Below, one piece after another: positions 1 to 7,923 of a stretch of DNA of 8,954 bases. Numbering within the stretch: the stretch's first letter is position 1; every line of letters begins with the position of its first letter. The DNA is from Actinomycetota bacterium (GTDB lineage: Bacteria > Actinomycetota > Actinomycetes > Nanopelagicales > Nanopelagicaceae): positions 1 through 8,954 of the forward strand of contig WLCS01000030.1 of the NCBI GenBank assembly GCA_009705185.1. Direction: 5' to 3'. Under the pieces are notes generated by a model that did no database searches, had not been told where the DNA came from, and worked only from the letters and a program-made list of their open reading frames with translations. Made by a program: the position numbers and the translations under genes.

Positions 1-333
1 ACTCACGATTTGCTACGCGACTTGCTTGACAGAGTGGACATAACGTTGACAGCTGTCCACATCACTTCGATTGTCGATGGTGTTTTCTACTCTGAATTGT
101 TGCTTCGAGATAAAGAGTCAGCCCTTGAACCTTTATCTTCTAGGCCTTCAGATGCGATTGCGTTGGCTCTTCGTACTAAGTCCAACATCATGGTTGATAA
201 CGATCTTTTGGACCAGGTGGGAATCGATATCCCGGAACAGGTTGCTACCGAAGTATCGGCTGCAGGGGACCAGGAGTTAGAGGCTTTTAGAGAGTTCCTC
301 GACCAGATCAACCCTGAGGATTTTGCAGGGTAG
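1..333 (+). CDS. Bifunctional nuclease family protein (BFN/DUF151), 3' part only
   Basis: The reading frame is open from base 1, so the gene begins left of the window and only the last 110 codons are present. A TTG at position 10 is not a credible start, because the residues before it (THD) already fit the family. Visible family features are a VFYSELLL-type strand, the signature SSRPSDAIALALR (about residues 47-59 of the fragment) and the following IMVDNDLLDQVGI stretch. An acidic C-terminal tail ends in FLDQINPEDFAG. Full-length actinobacterial members are around 160 residues, so roughly the first third is missing. The family is named after a plant protein reported to have DNase and RNase activity; the bacterial role is poorly defined. 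In mycobacteria the homologue (Rv1829) lies directly before a MerR regulator, as here. I am sure of the family and not of the biochemical function. Confidence 0.9.
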   Translation, partial: THDLLRDLLDRVDITLTAVHITSIVDGVFYSELLLRDKESALEPLSSRPSDAIALALRTKSNIMVDNDLLDQVGIDIPEQVATEVSAAGDQELEAFREFLDQINPEDFAG

Positions 334-345
334 CGTGGAGAGTCT

Positions 346-364
346 CAACCTCAAGTAGAGGTTG
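346..364. promoter_or_regulatory. Perfect 19-bp inverted repeat, candidate MerR-type operator
   Basis: The sequence CAACCTCAAGTAGAGGTTG has two perfect 7-base arms around AAGTA. It lies just after the BFN stop codon and about 80 bases before the preferred start of the MerR regulator. MerR-family dimers typically bind palindromes of this size placed between widely spaced -35 and -10 elements, and ACCTCAA-type half-sites are common in the family. A TATTCG directly follows the repeat at 365-370 and could be a weak -10 element, but GAGTCT at 340-345 is a poor -35. Autoregulation by the downstream gene product is therefore inference. A small RNA hairpin is the alternative; no T-run follows it, so it is not a normal terminator. 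Confidence 0.45.
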
Positions 365-409
365 TATTCGTGTCGCTCCTGCCTTTTAGAGTGCGCTGGG
401 CGTAACCTT

Positions 410-415
410 TATACA
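410..415 (+). promoter_or_regulatory. Possible -10 element for the MerR gene
   Basis: TATACA matches the TATAAT consensus at four of six positions and lies about 30 bases before the GTG start at 446, a workable leader length. No good -35 hexamer is visible 16-19 bases upstream. This is a weak call based on one hexamer. Confidence 0.2.
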
Positions 416-445
416 ACCCCACTACGTGAAAGCGAGCCCCCTCTC

Positions 446-946
446 GTGACAGATCAAGAATTCGAAATTGGATATCGCGGCGCAACTGCATGTTCGGCCG
501 CAGGAATTACTTATCGTCAATTGGATTACTGGGCACGCACAGGCCTTGTTGAACCGTCTATCAGAACCGCAACAGGTTCTGGAAGTGCGCGTCTGTATGG
601 GTTCCGCGACATTCTTGTTTTAAAAATTGTAAAGCGTCTATTAGATGCGGGTGTTTCACTTCAGAATATTCGAACAGCGGTAGATCACTTACGCAATCGC
701 GGAGTCACAGAGCTCGAGCGCATTACTCTCATGAGCGATGGAGCTTCAATCTACGAGTGCGCTAGCCCGGATGAAATTATTGACTTACTTGCTGGCGGGC
801 AAGGGGTATTTGGAATTGCTGTCGGCAAGGTGTGGCACGAAGTCGAGGGTTCATTGGCAACACTTCAAGGTGAGGTCAACGGCGAGAGTGTTGGTGCTGA
901 AAATAACGATGAGCTCTCGTTACGTCGAAAGGCGAAAGGCGCTTAA
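446..946 (+). CDS. MerR-family transcriptional regulator, actinobacterial Rv1830 (ResR/McdR)-like
   Basis: This is a predicted cytoplasmic DNA-binding regulator of 166 residues. A MerR-type winged helix-turn-helix spans about residues 13-82, with AGITYRQLDYWARTGLVEPS as the recognition helix region and RLYGFRDILVLKIVKRLLDAGVSLQNI as the wing and following helices. The second half carries the segment IYECASPDEIIDLLAGGQGVFGIAV, typical of a small actinobacterial subfamily, and the end DELSLRRKAK is also typical. There is no obvious metal-binding cysteine pattern. I chose GTG at 446 because similarity begins right after it. The frame could open at TTG 362, but those 28 extra residues are cysteine-rich, look unlike the family and would overlap the inverted repeat at 346-364. 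Position after the BFN gene matches Rv1830 in mycobacteria, linked to cell division and growth control; the paralogue Rv1828/FtsR is very similar, so the orthology rests partly on synteny. Confidence 0.88.
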   Translation: MTDQEFEIGYRGATACSAAGITYRQLDYWARTGLVEPSIRTATGSGSARLYGFRDILVLKIVKRLLDAGVSLQNIRTAVDHLRNRGVTELERITLMSDGASIYECASPDEIIDLLAGGQGVFGIAVGKVWHEVEGSLATLQGEVNGESVGAENNDELSLRRKAKGA

Positions 947-952
947 AACTCA

Positions 953-958
953 TATATT
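953..958 (+). promoter_or_regulatory. Possible -10 element for gcvP
   Basis: TATATT lies in an AT-rich stretch just after the regulator's stop codon and would give a leader of roughly 60 bases before gcvP. No recognisable -35 hexamer lies at the right distance, because that region is the coding end of the regulator. gcvP could equally be read through from upstream. Confidence 0.2.
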
Positions 959-967
959 TCCTTCCCT

Positions 968-1011
968 AAGGTTCTAGTCAGTGTTCTTCATCGAAGTTCT
1001 AGAAGTTCTAG
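968..1011 (+). repeat. Short direct repeats in the gcvP leader
   Basis: AAGTTCTAG occurs twice in perfect tandem (994-1002 and 1003-1011), and a third version with one extra G, AAGGTTCTAG, lies at 968-977. The junction of the tandem pair creates the 8-bp palindrome TTCTAGAA (997-1004). The second copy runs into the Shine-Dalgarno sequence of gcvP, so a protein or structure on these repeats could affect initiation. I do not recognise the motif as the site of a known regulator. Confidence 0.5.
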
Positions 1012-1016
1012 GGGAG
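1010..1016 (+). promoter_or_regulatory. Ribosome-binding site of gcvP
   Basis: AGGGGAG ends seven bases before the ATG at 1024, the clearest Shine-Dalgarno sequence on the + strand of this window. It fixes the gcvP start, and its first two bases are shared with the last copy of the AAGTTCTAG repeat. Confidence 0.75.
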
Positions 1017-1023
1017 TGGTTAC

Positions 1024-3870
1024 ATGAGTGGTCAGCGCATCTTTCAAGATCGCCACATAGGTCCAAACGCTTCGCAAGAAAGTGAAATGCTGGGTGTCCT
1101 TGGTTACTCCGATATCAAGAAATTTATTTCAGACGTTGTTCCTTCTAACATTTCGATTGAGAAGAAACTTTCTGATGTTCTAGATGGACCGAAGAGTGAA
1201 GTTGAAGTAATCGATGAATTGCGCGCGCTAGCCAAAGAGAATGTCGTCTTCACATCTCTTATTGGTTCTGGTTATTACGGAACAATCACACCTCCCGTAA
1301 TCAAACGTAATGTTTTAGAAAATCCAGCTTGGTACACCGCATACACTCCTTATCAACCTGAAATTTCTCAGGGGCGCTTGGAAGCTCTTTTTGCTTTTCA
1401 AACTGTTGTCTGCGAATTAACTGCACTCAACGTCTCCAATGCATCGATGCTTGATGAAGGCACAGCGGCAGCCGAAGCAATGACTTTGGCTCGTCGGTCT
1501 TCAAAGGCAACCGATGACGCAGTTTTTCTGATTGATAAGAATGTTCACGCGCAAACTAAAGCGGTAGTCATCACCAGAGCGAAGCCACTTGGTATTGAGG
1601 TCAAAGAAGTAGATGTTCTTAATATGGATGCTTCAGCGAACTACTTTGGATTACTTGTTCAATATCCAGATACGACTGGAACAATCGCCGATTTCACTTC
1701 AGTAACTGCAGCTGCACATGAAAAAGATGCCTTTGTAATCGCAGCTACAGATCTTCTTGTACTGACTCTTATCAAGGCGCCAGGGGAGTGGGGTGCTGAT
1801 ATTGCAATTGGTTCAGCGCAGCGCTTTGGAGTACCCATGGGCTTCGGTGGTCCGCACGCTGGATTTATGGCAGTCCGTGCAGGATTAGAACGTGCATTGC
1901 CAGGAAGACTAATTGGTCAGAGCGTTGATTCACATGGCAATCCCGCATTTCGTTTAGCTCTACAAACTCGTGAACAACATATTCGCCGCGATAAAGCGAC
2001 AAGCAACATTTGTACTGCTCAAGTGCTTCTTGCAAATATGAGTGCTTTCTACGCGATGTGGCATGGCCCTCAGGGTCTTATTTCGATTGCAGATCGAATT
2101 CATGGTTACGCATCGGCTCTTGCGACTGTTGTTGATACTGTTAACAAGAGCTACTTCGATACTCTGACTATTAAGGTTTCTGACGCAAAGAAAATCCATG
2201 CCAAAGCGCGTGAGAAGAAAATCAATTTAGGGATAGTTGACGATTCTCATGTTCGAATTTCTTTTGACGAATCTGTCACCGATGAATTATTCGCCCAGGT
2301 TGTTGATATTTTTTCTGAGAAAGTTGTGCCAGCCCAGGGGAGTGGAATTTCGCATTCGATTAAGAGAACGTCATCGTTCCTGCAGCATCCTGTCTTTAAC
2401 ACCTATCACTCCGAAACATCCATGATGCGATATTTAAGGACACTTTCAGATAGAGATTTAGCACTTGATCGCACGATGATTCCGCTTGGGTCATGCACTA
2501 TGAAACTTAACTCGACTACCGAGATGGAAGCAGTTACATGGCCAGAGTTCGCATCGCTTCACCCGTTTATACCAGCCGATCAGAGCAAGGGTTCACGCAA
2601 ACTTATTGATCAACTTTCTCGTTGGCTCATTGAGATCACTGGCTATGACGCTGTATCACTGCAACCAAATGCAGGAAGTCAAGGTGAGTTCGCTGGTTTA
2701 TTGGCAATTCGCAATTACCACGATTCGCGAGGAGATCAGAATAGAGACATCTGTTTGATTCCTTCAAGTGCGCACGGAACGAATGCTGCGAGTGCTGTTA
2801 TGGCAGGGATGAAAGTTGTCGTCATTGCATGTGATGACCAAGGAAATGTAAGCCTGGATGATTTACGAGCAAAGATTTCCGAGCACAATGCAAATCTGGC
2901 CGCGCTTATGGTTACTTACCCATCGACGCATGGTGTTTTCGAATCTGCGATATCAGAGATTTGCGGATTGATTCATGATGCAGGCGGACAGGTTTACGTA
3001 GATGGCGCAAATCTCAACGCACTCGTTGGACTTTCACAACCCGGAAAATTTGGCGCTGATGTTTCACATTTAAATCTTCACAAAACATTCTGCATACCTC
3101 ACGGAGGTGGGGGACCAGGTGTCGGACCGGTAATTTCAAAAGCGCATCTAGCGCCATTTTTACCCAATCATCCACTTGATGAATTAGCAGGACCATCCAC
3201 AGGACCTGGTCCTATTTCTGCTGCGCCGTATGGATCTGCAAGCATTCTTCCGATTTCTTGGGCGTACATTCGTCTGATGGGGGGAGAAGGACTTACTCAC
3301 GCAACAGAGGTTGCGATTTTGAATGCCAATTACATGGCCCATCGATTAAAGAATTATTATCCAGTTCTATACACCGGTGAAAAAGGGCTAGTCGCCCACG
3401 AATGCATTTTAGATGTTCGTGAAATTACTAAAGACAGTGGCGTTACAGTCGATGACATTGCAAAGAGACTGATGGACTTCGGTTTCCATGCTCCAACAAT
3501 GTCTTTTCCGGTACCAGGAACGCTGATGATTGAACCGACAGAGTCTGAGGACATCCTCGAGATGAACAGATTTATCGATGCGATGATCGCAATCAAGTTC
3601 GAAATTGACGAGATTATCGAGGGAAAGATTGCCGTGGACGATTCGGCCCTTCGCCATGCACCACACACCATTGGGGCGATTGCGGGAACCGAGTGGAATC
3701 GCGCATACAGCCGTGAACGAGGTGCATTTCCTGCGACCTTCACTGGGCTTATTCCTGGTGAATTAATCGGCATGAAGGGCAAATATTGGCCTACAACAGG
3801 GCGTATAGACGGGGCATACGGGGATAGGAACTTGATGTGCTCATGTGCACCGGTGGAGAGTTTCGCTTAG
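1024..3870 (+). CDS. gcvP: Glycine dehydrogenase (decarboxylating), glycine-cleavage P-protein
   Basis: This pyridoxal-phosphate enzyme decarboxylates glycine and passes the aminomethyl group to the lipoyl arm of GcvH, the first step of the glycine cleavage system feeding one-carbon units to folate. The 948 residues are the usual length of the long, single-chain form, not the two-subunit type. It opens with the family start FQDRHIGPN. The N-terminal half contains [29 protein letters not shown] and GFGGPHAGF. The catalytic C-terminal half contains GSCTMKLN (489-496), the cofactor lysine K687 in [14 protein letters not shown], and the glycine-rich loop up to about residue 702. The end [16 protein letters not shown] is also typical. 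Nothing essential appears to be missing. The start is supported by a strong ribosome-binding site. gcvT and gcvH are not in the window; in mycobacteria gcvH lies a few genes before the BFN-MerR pair, so it may be just outside. The gene converges on ppm1. Confidence 0.98.
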   Translation: MSGQRIFQDRHIGPNASQESEMLGVLGYSDIKKFISDVVPSNISIEKKLSDVLDGPKSEVEVIDELRALAKENVVFTSLIGSGYYGTITPPVIKRNVLENPAWYTAYTPYQPEISQGRLEALFAFQTVVCELTALNVSNASMLDEGTAAAEAMTLARRSSKATDDAVFLIDKNVHAQTKAVVITRAKPLGIEVKEVDVLNMDASANYFGLLVQYPDTTGTIADFTSVTAAAHEKDAFVIAATDLLVLTLIKAPGEWGADIAIGSAQRFGVPMGFGGPHAGFMAVRAGLERALPGRLIGQSVDSHGNPAFRLALQTREQHIRRDKATSNICTAQVLLANMSAFYAMWHGPQGLISIADRIHGYASALATVVDTVNKSYFDTLTIKVSDAKKIHAKAREKKINLGIVDDSHVRISFDESVTDELFAQVVDIFSEKVVPAQGSGISHSIKRTSSFLQHPVFNTYHSETSMMRYLRTLSDRDLALDRTMIPLGSCTMKLNSTTEMEAVTWPEFASLHPFIPADQSKGSRKLIDQLSRWLIEITGYDAVSLQPNAGSQGEFAGLLAIRNYHDSRGDQNRDICLIPSSAHGTNAASAVMAGMKVVVIACDDQGNVSLDDLRAKISEHNANLAALMVTYPSTHGVFESAISEICGLIHDAGGQVYVDGANLNALVGLSQPGKFGADVSHLNLHKTFCIPHGGGGPGVGPVISKAHLAPFLPNHPLDELAGPSTGPGPISAAPYGSASILPISWAYIRLMGGEGLTHATEVAILNANYMAHRLKNYYPVLYTGEKGLVAHECILDVREITKDSGVTVDDIAKRLMDFGFHAPTMSFPVPGTLMIEPTESEDILEMNRFIDAMIAIKFEIDEIIEGKIAVDDSALRHAPHTIGAIAGTEWNRAYSRERGAFPATFTGLIPGELIGMKGKYWPTTGRIDGAYGDRNLMCSCAPVESFA

Positions 3871-3881
3871 CTGATTTTCTT

Positions 3882-4637
3882 TTACTTTACATAATGTAAC
3901 TTATCGGCGTTAGGCCTTAAAGTACGAGCCAGGCCCCACAACGTTGTTTGCCACAAAGCTTCAATCACTATGGACCTGCTCATCTTTGAAACTCCGTTTA
4001 TTCGTTCGACAAATGTGATTGGAACTTCGGCGGCATGTGCTTCGGCTAAATCTGCAGCCATCGCCATTTCAATTTGGAAACAATATCCAGTTGCTGTCAT
4101 CTGAGAAAGATTGAGTGAATTTAGAAGCGCCGTACTGTAAATACGAAAACCCCCAGTGAGATCATGAAGTGGAATTCTTAAAGCGAGTCGGGCATACGTT
4201 GTACCCGAACGAGATAGCAATTGTCGACTTCGAGGCCAATTAACTACTGATCCACCAGGAATCCAGCGGGTACCGAGAACTATTGAACGTTCTGTGTCAG
4301 CAAATCGCGCAGCGGCAGCGAACATAGCGGGCAGATCTTCAACACGATGCGAACCATCGGCATCCATAGTCACTACATGCGTGTAAGTCATTTGCTGTAA
4401 CACTTGCGCGAATCCCGCACGATAGGCAGCGCCTAATCCCGCTTTGCTTGGCCTACGGAGTATGGAAACCCACGAATATTCCAATTTTTCAACGATATCT
4501 GCGGTCTTATCGGGTGAATTATCATCTAATACAAGAACATCAAAAAGATAAGTTGATCGGAATACTGAGAGCTTTTGCAATAACTCAACAATTGAAATTG
4601 ACTCGTTATATGTAGGGATCAGGATTATTGGTTTCAT
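3882..4637 (-). CDS. ppm1: Polyprenol monophosphomannose synthase (family 2 glycosyltransferase)
   Basis: This enzyme transfers mannose from GDP-mannose to polyprenyl phosphate at the inner membrane face, making the donor for mannosylated lipids, glycans and proteins. The 251 residues form one GT-A domain. Visible motifs are PTYNE (8-12), DDNSPD (38-43), the metal-binding DAD in MDADGSH (91-97), GTRWIPGGS (122-130) followed by NWP, HDLTGGFR (158-165), GYCFQIEM (184-191) and GVSKMS (215-220), all in the order found in dolichol/polyprenol-phosphate-mannose synthases. I see no membrane helix and no fused apolipoprotein N-acyltransferase domain such as Mycobacterium tuberculosis Ppm1 carries, so it is the short, catalytic-domain-only form. 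It is the last gene of the - strand operon, 11 bases after the exonuclease, with a good ribosome-binding site. Donor and acceptor are assigned by family; a related prenyl-phosphate glucosyltransferase is less likely given the NWP and GVSKMS motifs. Confidence 0.92.
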   Translation of the reverse strand: MKPIILIPTYNESISIVELLQKLSVFRSTYLFDVLVLDDNSPDKTADIVEKLEYSWVSILRRPSKAGLGAAYRAGFAQVLQQMTYTHVVTMDADGSHRVEDLPAMFAAAARFADTERSIVLGTRWIPGGSVVNWPRSRQLLSRSGTTYARLALRIPLHDLTGGFRIYSTALLNSLNLSQMTATGYCFQIEMAMAADLAEAHAAEVPITFVERINGVSKMSRSIVIEALWQTTLWGLARTLRPNADKLHYVK

Positions 4638-4643
4638 ATCGAA

Positions 4644-4651
4644 CTCTCCTA
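4644..4651 (-). promoter_or_regulatory. Ribosome-binding site of ppm1, overlapping the exonuclease stop codon
   Basis: On the - strand TAGGAGAG ends six bases before the ppm1 ATG. Its first three bases are the TAG stop codon of the exonuclease, so a ribosome terminating on the exonuclease covers this site. This fixes the ppm1 start and suggests translational coupling. Confidence 0.75.
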
Positions 4652-5551
4652 CCAGCCAAGTGCTGATATTAATCTATCAACACTTGCCCCTAAGCCATAT
4701 TGCTCTTTAAGAGCATAAATATCAGAAAGATCAGCTGGTTTCTTAGGCATTGCTATATCCATATTCGGTATTGCAACATCTTTTGCGCAATGGACAAGTG
4801 TGGGCGCGATTTTAAGGTAGTCAGCGCCTGCGATGATCTTCTTAGAAAGAGCGGCAGGCAGAGCTTCGTGGGAATCAAGAGCTGCGGCAAGAGCGTCATC
4901 GACAGTTGCAAAATGATTTGCAATCAGTGCGGCACCTTTCTCGCCGATTCCTTTTACCCCAGGTAATCCATCTGATGGATCTCCGCGAAACATTGCAAAG
5001 AGGGCGTATCTATCCCCCGGAATTCCGTATTTTTCGGAAACCCATTTCTTATCTACAAGATCATGTTGCGAGATACCGCGCGCGAGATAAACAACTTTTA
5101 CATCTCTCTTGTCATCTACCAATTGAAAGAGATCCCTATCCCCCGTAACAATGCGGATGGGCCCCTTCTCTTTAACTGCAAAAGTAGCCATAACATCATC
5201 TGCTTCATAGTCATCAACGCCAAGCATGGGGAAACCGAAAGCATCTAGTAGATCGAGTAAAACTGGAATCTGCGGGGTGAGTGTTTCGGGTTCCTCTTCT
5301 ACATCACTTTCATCTTCTAACCTGTTGGCTTTGTAATCTGGAAAGAGATCAACTCTCCAGGATGGTCGCCAATCCCCCTCGATACAAGCCACAATTCTGT
5401 TCGGTGAATACATTCCTATCAGACGTGCAGTCATATCCAAATATCCACGAATTGCATTCACGGGCATTCCATCAGGTGATAACAATGTGTCTGGCATTCC
5501 GTAATACGCGCGGTACCACAGCGAAGCGCTGTCTAGAAGCATGAGAGTCAT
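4649..5551 (-). CDS. Stand-alone 5'-3' exonuclease (FEN-like, DNA polymerase I N-terminal domain family)
   Basis: This is a 300-residue metal-dependent 5' nuclease, equivalent to the N-terminal domain of DNA polymerase I without the polymerase. It is expected to remove 5' flaps or RNA primers during replication and repair. Acidic metal-binding motifs are present in order: LLDSASLWYRAYY (D7), FPDYKANR (70-77), DYEADD (114-119), TGDRDLFQLV (136-145) and GDPSDGLPGVKGIGEKGA (190-207). The last begins the helix-3-turn-helix that contacts the DNA. A short acidic insert (residues 79-90) follows KANR. The active site looks intact. The start at 5551 overlaps the helY stop as ATGA. A second in-frame ATG at 5542 also fits the family start (MLLDSAS) and is better spaced (11 bases) from GGGAGAG than the first ATG (2 bases), so the protein could be three residues shorter. 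A mycobacterial relative (Rv2090) also lies near helY. Confidence 0.92.
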   Translation of the reverse strand: MTLMLLDSASLWYRAYYGMPDTLLSPDGMPVNAIRGYLDMTARLIGMYSPNRIVACIEGDWRPSWRVDLFPDYKANRLEDESDVEEEPETLTPQIPVLLDLLDAFGFPMLGVDDYEADDVMATFAVKEKGPIRIVTGDRDLFQLVDDKRDVKVVYLARGISQHDLVDKKWVSEKYGIPGDRYALFAMFRGDPSDGLPGVKGIGEKGAALIANHFATVDDALAAALDSHEALPAALSKKIIAGADYLKIAPTLVHCAKDVAIPNMDIAMPKKPADLSDIYALKEQYGLGASVDRLISALGW

Positions 5552-7923
5552 AGCTCTCCCAACATATATGAAACGACTCCTCTATCCAAACGCTTCACAC
5601 CCTCTTTACACGTTGGTCGCAGATGTTCAGCAGCGCCACCAATTTGCGTGAGCAAGTCAATCAATTGTTTTATGCAACGAACGAAGTCACCGACTGTCAT
5701 ATCAGTACCTTTGAGGACGTTACTCAATGAGTGACCATTAGCCCAGCGGTATGCGGCATAACAGAATCCAAAATCTGGTTCGCGTTGTGTTTTCACATCA
5801 AATTCATTTTCAATATCTTCAAGTTCAACCCAGATTTTTGCAACGGTGGCTAAGGCGTTAGCGACATTTTGGTGAGGCATCTTTGGGGCGTAATTCTCTA
5901 CAGATCGACTCTCGAAGATCATTGCAGAGGCGACAGAGAGAAGTTCTGGTCCGGATAAGTTATCAAAAACGCCTCGGCGGATAGATTCGGTAAGGAGTAG
6001 GTCGGACTCGGCATAAATTTTCGCAAGGATTTTTCCCTGCGCCGTTGGTTTCTCACCCTCGATATAACCCAAATGAGTCAGAACATTACAAATTCGATCG
6101 AATGTTTTTGCAATGACGTGGGTTCTATTTTCAACTCTGGATCTAAGACCTTCCGATTCACGGTTAAGTCGGTCAGCGCGTTCGGCAAATCTTGCGTGGG
6201 TTTCACGATCATTGCATGAATGGCATGAATGCTGACGCAATGCACGGCGCATTCCATCTAGCTCGTTCTCCATCTTGACTCGTTGTCTTTGATCGAAAGT
6301 TCGACGTCCATCTCGCTTGCTGAGCAACCTTTCGAGTTCCTTGATATCTATTCTTATTCGAGAATATTCGTTGAAATCTCCTAGGTGACATTGTGCAGAT
6401 TCTGTTTGTTCGGCTGCAGCCGAATCATTTTTGCGAATCTGTCGAACTAATCCAACTACCGCTCTATCGGCTTGAAATTGTGCAAATGAAGATTCAAGAC
6501 TTCCTCGCGCTCTTTCGCGACCGAAACGCGCAATCAAATTAATCGACATGTTATACGTTGGAGTGAAAGATGATTTAAGAGGATAAGTTCGTGTAGACGC
6601 TAAACCAGCAGCGGTAGCAGAATCCACAGTGGGTGACCATTGCACAACAGCATTTCCTTCAATATCGATTCCTCGACGACCAGCACGACCAGTTAATTGC
6701 GTGTACTCCCCCGGAGTGATCGAAACATGCGCTTCACCATTCCACTTACTCAATTTTTCTAGAACCACAGTGCGAGCTGGCATATTAATTCCAAGAGCGA
6801 GCGTCTCGGTGGCAAAGACTGCTTTGACTAACCCGCGCTTAAAAAGATCTTCGACTGCGCCTTTGAAACTAGGAAGTAGACCCGCATGATGTGCAGCTAT
6901 TCCACGTTCTAAAGCCGTGAGCCAATCTCTATAACCAAGAACTTCCAAATCTTCTTCTGCCAGATTCTGGGTGTACTTCTGCGCTGTAGCAACGATTTCG
7001 ATTCGCTCTTCAGTGGTAGTGAGTTTGACTCCTTCTTGAAGACATTGCTTCACTGCGGCGTCACACCCGGCTCGAGAGAAAATAAATGTGATTGCCGGTA
7101 GAAGATTTTCACGCTGCAGCTTGTCAATAATTTCGGCTCGTGAAAGCCGGTTTTCATTGTCAGAGTACTTATCACGACGATGCCTTGGGGTTTTCACTCT
7201 TCTGAGAGCCTCGCGTTCAAGTCCTAAAATTTCAGGATTCACTCGACCGGGTTCACTAAACAAATCGATCATTCGATTTCCGATAAGAACGTGTTGATAA
7301 AGCGGAATGGGCCTTATTTCGCTGACGATTACCTCAGTCGATCCTCTTACTTCGCCCAACCATTCACCAAATTCTTCAGCGTTAGAAACAGTCGCAGAAA
7401 GTGAGATAACTTGCACGCTCTCCATGAGATGAATCAGAACTTCTTCCCAGACTGCGCCTCGAAATTTATCTGCTAAATAATGAACTTCATCCATCACTAC
7501 AGATCCGAGATTTGAGAGGGTGGATGAGTTCGCATACAACATGTTGCGCAGGACTTCGGTAGTCATCACGAGAATTTGCGCTTCAGAATTGATATTGGTG
7601 TCGCCGGTCAGAAGACCAACTTTCTCCTCGCCGAATCGCTCCTGAAATTCTGCAAATTTCTGATTTGAAAGAGCTTTTATAGGAGTCGTGTAAAAACACT
7701 TCTTTCCCTGTGAAAGCGCGCTAAAAGCAGCGAATTCACCTACTACCGTTTTTCCAGCTCCGGTAGGTGCTGCCACCAAGACACCTTTGCCATCTTCTAC
7801 CGCCTGGCAAGCGACAATCTGAAATTCATCAAAACCAAAATCGAATTGCTCAATGAATTTGGTTGTAAGTGGATGACCACTGCGTTTTTTGGCTGCAGCA
7901 TATTTCTCAGCCGGCGTGGTCAT
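5548..7923 (-). CDS. helY: Ski2-like superfamily 2 helicase HelY
   Basis: This is an ATP-dependent nucleic-acid helicase of the Ski2/Mtr4 group, probably acting on RNA, in the cytoplasm. With the start used here it has 791 residues, somewhat shorter than the roughly 900 of mycobacterial HelY. Motifs in order: FQIVACQAV (Q-like region), Walker A APTGAGKT (52-59), TTPIKALSNQK, DEVH box (145-148), SATVSNAEEFGEWL (176 onward), HAGLLP (346-351), ATETLALGINMPARTVV and motif VI QLTGRAGRRGID (409-420). The C-terminal part resembles the DSHCT helical domain. Between them, CHLGDFNEY (from C512) and CHSCNDRETHARFAERADRL (from C567) are typical of actinobacterial HelY and offer possible metal ligands. 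Neither start candidate has a good Shine-Dalgarno. I prefer ATG 7923 because it overlaps the lipid-kinase stop as ATGA, the same arrangement as the helY-exonuclease junction. ATG 7932 would add three residues (MDA) and overlap by 13 bases. Confidence 0.93.
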   Translation of the reverse strand: MTTPAEKYAAAKKRSGHPLTTKFIEQFDFGFDEFQIVACQAVEDGKGVLVAAPTGAGKTVVGEFAAFSALSQGKKCFYTTPIKALSNQKFAEFQERFGEEKVGLLTGDTNINSEAQILVMTTEVLRNMLYANSSTLSNLGSVVMDEVHYLADKFRGAVWEEVLIHLMESVQVISLSATVSNAEEFGEWLGEVRGSTEVIVSEIRPIPLYQHVLIGNRMIDLFSEPGRVNPEILGLEREALRRVKTPRHRRDKYSDNENRLSRAEIIDKLQRENLLPAITFIFSRAGCDAAVKQCLQEGVKLTTTEERIEIVATAQKYTQNLAEEDLEVLGYRDWLTALERGIAAHHAGLLPSFKGAVEDLFKRGLVKAVFATETLALGINMPARTVVLEKLSKWNGEAHVSITPGEYTQLTGRAGRRGIDIEGNAVVQWSPTVDSATAAGLASTRTYPLKSSFTPTYNMSINLIARFGRERARGSLESSFAQFQADRAVVGLVRQIRKNDSAAAEQTESAQCHLGDFNEYSRIRIDIKELERLLSKRDGRRTFDQRQRVKMENELDGMRRALRQHSCHSCNDRETHARFAERADRLNRESEGLRSRVENRTHVIAKTFDRICNVLTHLGYIEGEKPTAQGKILAKIYAESDLLLTESIRRGVFDNLSGPELLSVASAMIFESRSVENYAPKMPHQNVANALATVAKIWVELEDIENEFDVKTQREPDFGFCYAAYRWANGHSLSNVLKGTDMTVGDFVRCIKQLIDLLTQIGGAAEHLRPTCKEGVKRLDRGVVSYMLGEL

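Noticed and set aside
991..1011. LexA/SOS box in the gcvP leader
   Set aside because: GAAGTTC resembles half of an actinobacterial SOS box, but the GAAC-N4-GTTC dyad is not present and a link to glycine cleavage is not expected.
947..1023. Glycine riboswitch before gcvP
   Set aside because: The leader is only 77 bases and lacks the paired aptamer stems and conserved purine-rich cores; typical tandem glycine aptamers need well over 100 bases.
3357..3782. 141-codon open frame on the - strand within gcvP
   Set aside because: It lies wholly inside the conserved C-terminal coding part of gcvP, has no recognisable domain and no ribosome-binding site; it is a shadow frame.
3848..3855. Palindrome CACCGGTG near the end of gcvP
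   Set aside because: It lies inside conserved coding sequence, has no loop and no adjacent T-run, so it is neither a terminator nor a plausible operator.
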